From Legionellaceae bacterium (GTDB lineage Bacteria > Pseudomonadota > Gammaproteobacteria > Legionellales > Legionellaceae), in the NCBI GenBank assembly GCA_947505025.1, contig CANNIJ010000016.1, positions 1 through 18,818 on the forward strand: a stretch of 18,818 bases of DNA, read 5' to 3'. The translations under genes were made by a program, and so were the position numbers. Shown piece by piece: positions 14,610 to 18,818 of the stretch; the first letter of the stretch is position 1; every line of letters starts with the position of its first letter. Under the pieces are notes generated by a model. That model was not told the DNA's origin and did not search any database. It saw nothing but the letters and a program-made list of their open reading frames with translations.

Positions 14610-15454
14610 GTTGTGTGTGTATACAAGATGCTTTGAGCTGGGCCGTGCATAAAATCACCGGCCAGAGTGCACGCATCGATGCAGAAATTCTCTTGATGTA
14701 TGTATTTAAAAAAAAACGAGCGTTTTTGTATGCATATCCAGAATTAATCCTTAGCCAGGCACAGTATGTTTACTTCCAAGAACTGATTGATCTGCGCAAA
14801 TTAGGACATCCGGTGGCCTATTTAACTGGTGAGCGCGAGTTTTGGTCTATTAAATTATCCGTAACGCCAGACACATTAATCCCTCGGGCTGAGAGTGAGT
14901 GTATAATTGAGGTTATTCTGGAGCAGTTTGATAAAAACACACGACTAAAGGTCCTTGAGTTAGGCACCGGCAGCGGTGCGCTTGCATGTGCACTCGCAAG
15001 TGATCGTTCAGAATGGACCATTGTATCCTGCGACATCAGTCTGAATGCCTTAAAGGTGGCACAACAGAATGCAGATCATCTGAATCTAGGAAATATTCAG
15101 TTCATACACTCAAACTGGTTTTCATCCTTGGTTAAAACGCAAAAATTTGACTTAATTCTATCCAACCCACCATATCTAGCATCTGATGACCCGCACTTAA
15201 CCCATGGTGATTTACGTTTTGAACCTAAAAATGCCTTGATCAGTGGTCCCAGCGGATTAGAGGACCTAGAGCACATAATCCAACACAGTCATGAGTATTT
15301 AAATGACGGCGGTTTATTAGTTTTAGAACATGGATTCACACAACGTAACGCAGTAATGAACCTGTTAGATCAGGCGGGATATAATCAACTACAATGCTGG
15401 CCAGACATTCAAGGACATGATCGAGTTACTGGAGGATATTATTCTGCTGAGTAA
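14606..15454 (+). CDS. prmC: Release factor glutamine methyltransferase PrmC
   Basis: PrmC (HemK) transfers a methyl group from SAM to the glutamine of the GGQ motif in RF1 and RF2. At 282 residues it is near the family norm (E. coli 277). The N-terminal RF-binding domain (about 1-85) holds RIDAEILLMYVF and HPVAYLTGEREFW. The SAM site is ELGTGSGALACAL (118-130), and the catalytic NPPY motif is at 187-190 in LILSNPPYLA. One departure is IPRAESE (92-98), where most members have IPRPETE or IPRPDTE. The proline is usually conserved, but this is unlikely to abolish function given all other motifs. It starts in the ATGA overlap with prfA. Confidence 0.97.
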   Translation: MSCVCIQDALSWAVHKITGQSARIDAEILLMYVFKKKRAFLYAYPELILSQAQYVYFQELIDLRKLGHPVAYLTGEREFWSIKLSVTPDTLIPRAESECIIEVILEQFDKNTRLKVLELGTGSGALACALASDRSEWTIVSCDISLNALKVAQQNADHLNLGNIQFIHSNWFSSLVKTQKFDLILSNPPYLASDDPHLTHGDLRFEPKNALISGPSGLEDLEHIIQHSHEYLNDGGLLVLEHGFTQRNAVMNLLDQAGYNQLQCWPDIQGHDRVTGGYYSAE

Positions 15455-15458
15455 CAGA

Positions 15459-15487
15459 TTGCGTCATAGAGAATTTTTTGCTATATA
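15459..15487 (+). promoter_or_regulatory. Candidate dksA promoter
   Basis: TTGCGT (15459-15464), then exactly 17 bp, then TATATA (15482-15487), in the 43-bp gap between prmC and dksA. The -35 is poor (3 of 6). Initiation would fall almost at the dksA ATG (15498), giving a near-leaderless message, so either the promoter or the start is uncertain. Confidence 0.25.
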
Positions 15488-15497
15488 TACTTAGCCG

Positions 15498-15959
15498 ATG
15501 AAATTAACCAATGAGAGTAAATACCACGTGAACACGAACACGATAGGCAACATGGGCATTCCGCCCTACCAAGAAGTGCCCAATGAAACATATATGAACG
15601 ACCGTCAAATTGCGCACATTGAAAAGATATTACTAGCTTGGCGCCTGTCTTTGATGGAAGAAGTCGATCGCACTGTCACATATATGAAAGATGAAGCGGC
15701 TAACTTTCCAGATCCAGCTGATCGTGCTAGTCAAGAAGAAGAATTTAGCATTGAATTACGTACACGAGATCGTGAACGTAAACTTATCAAAAAAATCGAA
15801 GATGGCCTGGAACGTTTACGTGAAGATGATTTTGGTTACTGCGAAGCATGCGGTATAGAAATCGGCATACGTCGCCTGGAAGCGCGCCCAACCGCAACTC
15901 TGTGTATTGACTGTAAAACTCTTTCTGAGATCAAAGAGCGTCAAAATCAAGGTGACTAG
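15498..15959 (+). CDS. dksA: RNA polymerase-binding transcription factor DksA
   Basis: DksA binds the RNA polymerase secondary channel and, with ppGpp, mediates the stringent response; in Legionella it takes part in the switch to the transmissive phase. The 153 residues (E. coli 151) have the helical N-terminus with PPYQEVPNETYMN (22-34). The coiled coil has tip residues D72, D75 and A77 in NFPDPADRASQEEEF. The zinc finger has C115, C118, C136 and C139, followed by the C-terminal helix. The RRLEARPTATLCIDCKTL segment is nearly identical to E. coli. The start gives the family length. A shorter start at ATG 15552, preceded by AGG, would remove 18 poorly conserved residues. It is 43 bp after prmC and followed by a long hairpin. 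Confidence 0.97.
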   Translation: MKLTNESKYHVNTNTIGNMGIPPYQEVPNETYMNDRQIAHIEKILLAWRLSLMEEVDRTVTYMKDEAANFPDPADRASQEEEFSIELRTRDRERKLIKKIEDGLERLREDDFGYCEACGIEIGIRRLEARPTATLCIDCKTLSEIKERQNQGD

Positions 15960-15977
15960 GGGTTGTTGGCGTTTGGT

Positions 15978-16029
15978 GCATACATCACTAGATCTGATTA
16001 TTACAGTAATCAGATCTAGTGATGTATGC
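15978..16029. repeat. Perfect 23-bp inverted repeat (long hairpin) after dksA
   Basis: Arms 15978-16000 and 16007-16029 are perfect reverse complements over all 23 bases, with a 6-base TTACAG loop. The left arm begins GCATACATCACTAGATCTGA. It begins 18 bp after the dksA stop. The stem is AT-rich and not followed by a T-run, so it is not a textbook intrinsic terminator. It could stop transcription in either direction, or stabilise the dksA transcript end, or be a small palindromic repeat element. Confidence 0.85.
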
Positions 16030-16303
16030 TGACTCTGGTCACTACCCTGCTTTTTATGCAACCAGTCTATCATCAACAACAAGTGACACAGTAATATGCA
16101 ATCTTGATAACATGTTAACCAACATATCAATCGTGAATTGCTTAAGTCTGAGAAGATTAATTAGATGCCACTACAGGCGTAAATTGTAGGGGCTATTCGG
16201 AGCTAAATGATGCAGGCGACCATGATGCACATCATTTCCGCGATAACTTGCACCGTACATAGTTATTCTAAAGAACTAGCAAAGACTTGACTGCATTCGA
16301 TTC

Positions 16304-16326
16304 TTTCAAGGCCCGGCCACTTGAAA
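16304..16326 (-). terminator. Candidate stem-loop downstream of waaA
   Basis: TTTCAAG (16304-16310) pairs with CTTGAAA (16320-16326) around a GC-rich loop, which can add GGC/GCC pairing. It lies 23 bp beyond the waaA stop on the waaA strand. No T-run follows on that strand, so termination by this structure is only plausible. Confidence 0.3.
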
Positions 16327-16348
16327 ACACCAGGATCCGTTGCTTGAA

Positions 16349-17608
16349 CTAATCCTGAACCATTAAATAAGGTTGTATCCACTCCAAACATCTGTTTACT
16401 GAACCCTGATGACTCAATAGAATTTTACTTGCTTGCTCGACTTGCAATGCCCTTAAATCATCGCGCTCTTCCATTAATTTGATATAATCAACCAGATCGT
16501 TCGCGCTACCCACACGCTGGATAGCCCCTGCTTGTGTTAATTCATCACATATCTCAGAGGAATTATGCATAAATGGACCGCAGCAAACAGGTACCTTCAG
16601 AGCAATCGGCTCTAATACATTATGCCCACCAATTGCAATCAAACTACCGCCAACAAATGCATAATCGCTCGCAGCGTATACACTTAATAATTCACCCAGA
16701 GAATCTAAAATCACAACATCTACCCAGGTATGTAAACGCTCTAATTGCGATCGCTGGCCAGTGATAAATCCCATGGACTGACTTAACTCAACTACTTCCG
16801 AAAAACGCTCGGGATGACGTGGTGCGATAATCAATAAAACTCCAGATAAAACTTTTTTTAATCCTGGCAAAACATCCAATAACATTTGCTCTTCGCGTGC
16901 ATGTGTGCTTGCCGCTACAACTATTACGCGCTCAGATCCGCAGCGTTCACGTATCGCCAGGATCCCAGATCTTTCCCCCGCTGCTGGATCTACGTCAAAT
17001 TTCAAATTCCCAACGTTGTGTACTTGCCGCGCCCCCAAGGCGATAAAACGCTCAGCGTCAAGTGCGCTTTGTGTGAGAATTACTTGAAACTTAGATAATA
17101 CTTTACAAAAGAAACCTCGAATACGCATATATTTTTTAAACGATTTATCAGAAATCCTGCCATTTATGAGCATCATCGGTATATTCAAGATTTTTGCTTG
17201 ATGCATCAAGTTAGGCCATAGCTCAGTTTCCAAAATTATCCCCAAGCGTGGACTTACCGCCGTTAAAAAACGGCGATAAATCCATGGCAAGTCATAGGGT
17301 AAATACTGATGCACTACCCGTGAGCCAAATTTTCTGTGTACCTGAGATGAACCAGTTGGTGTCATGGTCGTAACGAGTAACTTGTACTCGCTTAACAACA
17401 AGCGCTCAATTAATGGAGTGGCAGCGACTACTTCACCTAATGAAACCGCATGGATCCACACATCTACCGCAGTTGGTTTAACCGTCTGTAAAAAAAATCT
17501 CTCAGGGATTCTTGATCTATATCCCGGCAGTCTGCGGCCCTTCCAATATAATCGCGCCAAGATAAATGGTAATAAAAGAGAAAGAACTAACGTGTACAAT
17601 CGACGCAT
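16349..17608 (-). CDS. waaA: 3-deoxy-D-manno-octulosonic acid (Kdo) transferase WaaA
   Basis: WaaA (KdtA) is an inner-membrane glycosyltransferase that adds Kdo from CMP-Kdo to lipid IVA, the first step of LPS core assembly. The 419 residues (E. coli 425) show an N-terminal membrane anchor (about 3-20). The GT30 N-domain carries the catalytic glutamate E59 in HAVSLGEVVAA (53-63), then TTMTPTG (80-86) and ETELWPNL (127-134). The C-domain has FVGGSLIAIGGHNVLEP near the CMP-Kdo site. The ATG has AAAAGGT seven bases upstream. It is divergent from djlA across a 55-bp gap, with a family 9 glycosyltransferase nearby, so LPS core genes cluster here. Motifs do not tell whether it adds one or two Kdo residues. 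Confidence 0.96.
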   Translation of the reverse strand: MRRLYTLVLSLLLPFILARLYWKGRRLPGYRSRIPERFFLQTVKPTAVDVWIHAVSLGEVVAATPLIERLLLSEYKLLVTTMTPTGSSQVHRKFGSRVVHQYLPYDLPWIYRRFLTAVSPRLGIILETELWPNLMHQAKILNIPMMLINGRISDKSFKKYMRIRGFFCKVLSKFQVILTQSALDAERFIALGARQVHNVGNLKFDVDPAAGERSGILAIRERCGSERVIVVAASTHAREEQMLLDVLPGLKKVLSGVLLIIAPRHPERFSEVVELSQSMGFITGQRSQLERLHTWVDVVILDSLGELLSVYAASDYAFVGGSLIAIGGHNVLEPIALKVPVCCGPFMHNSSEICDELTQAGAIQRVGSANDLVDYIKLMEERDDLRALQVEQASKILLSHQGSVNRCLEWIQPYLMVQD

Positions 17609-17663
17609 GTGCTACCTTTTGATAATATAGATGATGTGCAGTATATCATTAAGGAACGTATCA

Positions 17664-18521
17664 ATGACGTTACGTCACAGGTTTATCAATCAAACGTGGT
17701 GGGGAAAAGCCATTGGCGCTTGTTTTGGTTTCTTAATGGGCGGTCCTGGTGGCGCCCTGATGGGCATTTTAATTGGTAATTTTTTTGATCGTGGCCTGCA
17801 AAATCATTACACCAAACCTTTTTGGTTTTATCATGCAGAAAAAGATCCTGACATGCGTGCAGTGTTTTTTCAGTCACTGTATGTTTTGTTAGGCTATCTA
17901 GCCAAAGCAGATGGCTGTGTTTCCCAGCAATCAATTCATACAGCTCAGAATTATATGCATGAAATGCGCCTAAATAAAATAGAAAAAAAATCGGCACAGG
18001 CTTATTTTAACTCCGGCAAAAAACCAGAATTCAATTTAAATCTAACTTTGTCGAACTTAAAAGCATTACGGACTAATCCAGCTTTAGCACAACTTTTTCT
18101 GCAAACACTGTACAACGCTATAGAGCAAGACCGAGCTTCAAATAAGAAAATAGAACAGCTTAATCTGGTATTTCGTACACTTAACTTTGCACCAATACGC
18201 CAACAGTCGCATGTTTTTGAAGACTTTTTTAATGACTTCTCCGCAAGATCATCTCAACAGCAATATCAAAAGCGCACAACTGAACGCCCAACATATATAA
18301 ACAGTCTAACTCAAGCATATGAGCAACTAAAAATCACCCCAAGTGCATCTATGCAGGAGGTCAAACGTGCTTATAGAAAACTAATGAGTCAACACCATCC
18401 AGACAAGTTGAGTGCCCAAGGATTATCTGCAGATCGCATCAAAGATGCTAATGATAAAACACATAAAATCCGCAAAGCTTATGAAACTATTTGTCAGTAT
18501 CGTGGCAAACCATCTTATTGA
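17664..18521 (+). CDS. djlA: Membrane-anchored DnaJ-like co-chaperone DjlA
   Basis: DjlA is a type III inner-membrane co-chaperone whose cytoplasmic J domain stimulates DnaK. I start it at ATG 17664 (285 residues). AAGGAA (17650-17655 region) lies eight bases upstream, and the frame from 17631 adds 11 residues without a ribosome-binding site. A short N-terminus leads to a glycine-rich TM segment (about 12-40: WGKAIGACFGFLMGGPGG, ALMGILIGNFFD), typical of DjlA. A TerB-like helical domain follows (about 60-175), then a Gln/Ser-rich linker. The C-terminal J domain (about 217-281) has HPD at 245-247 in SQHHPDKL. A possible promoter is TTGATA (17619-17624) with TATATC (17642-17647) 17 bp later, though initiation would fall close to the start codon. 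Confidence 0.94.
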   Translation: MTLRHRFINQTWWGKAIGACFGFLMGGPGGALMGILIGNFFDRGLQNHYTKPFWFYHAEKDPDMRAVFFQSLYVLLGYLAKADGCVSQQSIHTAQNYMHEMRLNKIEKKSAQAYFNSGKKPEFNLNLTLSNLKALRTNPALAQLFLQTLYNAIEQDRASNKKIEQLNLVFRTLNFAPIRQQSHVFEDFFNDFSARSSQQQYQKRTTERPTYINSLTQAYEQLKITPSASMQEVKRAYRKLMSQHHPDKLSAQGLSADRIKDANDKTHKIRKAYETICQYRGKPSY

Positions 18522-18532
18522 AGCGGATAATT

Positions 18533-18818
18533 TTATAATTCTGAAAAAACAAGATCCAATTGTCGAATCACCGCTTCAACCGGTATCAGTTTCATAGTAT
18601 CCATGCCATGAGCGTGCGTACCCCAAACATTAGTTAATGGTGTCTTATTCAAGACTTGCGTAACGGCCTGAGGATAATAATCAACACTTAAATGACGATG
18701 CAGATACGGTCCTGAAACCCTGGAACTGGTTACCGCATGCAAAGCTACCACAGCAGTGCCCACAGCTGAAGCCATGTGTGATGGTCCAGTATCTGGACAT
18801 AACAACACATCCGCTAAA
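18533..18818 (-). CDS. Glycosyltransferase family 9 (heptosyltransferase-like), C-terminal part
   Basis: The last 94 codons of a gene entering from the right edge; the 5' part is outside the window and the frame is open to the edge. ADVLLCPDTGPSHMASAVGTAVVAL is read in pattern: the PDTGPSH motif and following AVG-VVAL are hallmarks of the ADP-heptose binding C-domain of GT9 enzymes (WaaC/WaaF family). The tail SGPYLHRHLSVDYYPQAV fits family members found beside waaA in gammaproteobacteria. It would act on the LPS inner core in the cytoplasm. Which heptosyltransferase it is cannot be told from this fragment, so I give no symbol. It converges on djlA with an 11-bp gap. Confidence 0.85.
   Translation of the reverse strand, partial: LADVLLCPDTGPSHMASAVGTAVVALHAVTSSRVSGPYLHRHLSVDYYPQAVTQVLNKTPLTNVWGTHAHGMDTMKLIPVEAVIRQLDLVFSEL

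Larger units (their letters stand above)
15960..16348. other. 389-bp gene-free gap between convergent dksA and waaA
   Basis: Apart from the 23-bp inverted repeat near its left end and a smaller hairpin at 16304-16326, I find no gene here. The longest peptides in any frame are about 30-40 codons without ribosome-binding sites, one of them an out-of-frame run across the waaA 3' end. An 8-bp direct repeat ATGATGCA occurs at 16207-16214 and 16222-16229. No tRNA cloverleaf or transposase motif is recognisable. It may hold a small RNA or decayed sequence. Confidence 0.6.

Noticed and set aside
16162..16273. Minus-strand 29-codon frame beginning MYGASYRGNDVHHG in the dksA-waaA gap
   Set aside because: Short, no ribosome-binding site, no recognisable motif. 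Kept only as part of the gap description.
18518..18579. 9-bp inverted repeat TTGAAGCGG / CCGCTTCAA across the djlA-glycosyltransferase junction
   Set aside because: Arms are 44 bp apart and lie partly in coding sequence of both genes; a match of this length can occur by chance.
1..18818. Novel defence system, CRISPR array, prophage or toxin-antitoxin module
   Set aside because: Every sizeable open frame is accounted for by recognisable Dot/Icm or housekeeping genes, and no array-like repeats are present.

Overview
The window reads as chromosomal DNA of an AT-rich gammaproteobacterium of the order Legionellales (Legionella/Coxiella relatives). The basis is a complete, intact Dot/Icm type IVB secretion region I (dotD, dotC, dotB, dotA, icmV, icmW, icmX) flanked by gammaproteobacterial housekeeping genes (rpoH-ftsX-ftsE-ftsY-rsmD on one side; hemA-prfA-prmC, dksA, waaA and djlA on the other). 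Genus cannot be decided from the sequence alone. Coding density is very high. I see no tRNA, rRNA, CRISPR array, prophage or intact insertion sequence.

Layout: (1) 72-3569, minus strand: operon ftsY-ftsE-ftsX-rpoH (SRP receptor, cell-division ABC transporter, heat-shock sigma factor). (2) 3640-6842, plus strand: rsmD followed by dotD, dotC and dotB, every junction overlapping, so a 16S rRNA methyltransferase appears co-transcribed with two outer-membrane lipoproteins and the secretion ATPase. (3) 6927-10159, minus: icmV-dotA, joined by an ATGA overlap. (4) 10304-12132, plus: icmW-icmX, divergent from icmV. (5) 12247-15454, plus: hemA-prfA-prmC with ATGA overlaps (tetrapyrrole synthesis, release factor 1 and its glutamine methyltransferase), then dksA (15498-15959). 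(6) 15960-16348: the only sizeable gene-free stretch, between convergent dksA and waaA. It holds a perfect 23-bp inverted repeat and a second, smaller hairpin. (7) 16349-17608, minus: waaA (Kdo transferase), divergent from djlA (17664-18521, plus), which converges on the 3' part of a glycosyltransferase family 9 (heptosyltransferase-like) gene running off the window end.

How the genes work together: DotC and DotD are outer-membrane core lipoproteins of the Dot/Icm machine, DotB is its cytoplasmic hexameric ATPase, DotA a polytopic inner-membrane protein, IcmV a small inner-membrane protein, IcmX a periplasmic protein and IcmW a cytoplasmic effector adaptor. The remaining Dot/Icm genes (icmT/S/R/Q and others) are not in this window. 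prfA and prmC are enzyme and substrate. waaA and the family 9 glycosyltransferase both act in LPS inner-core assembly.

I found no convincing new system. The gene content is recognisable throughout. The points worth a second look are regulatory or structural: the dksA-downstream palindrome, a palindrome inside a candidate hemA promoter, the G7 tract as the rpoH ribosome-binding region, the compact Dot/Icm layout fused to rsmD, and low-complexity stretches in DotA and IcmX.
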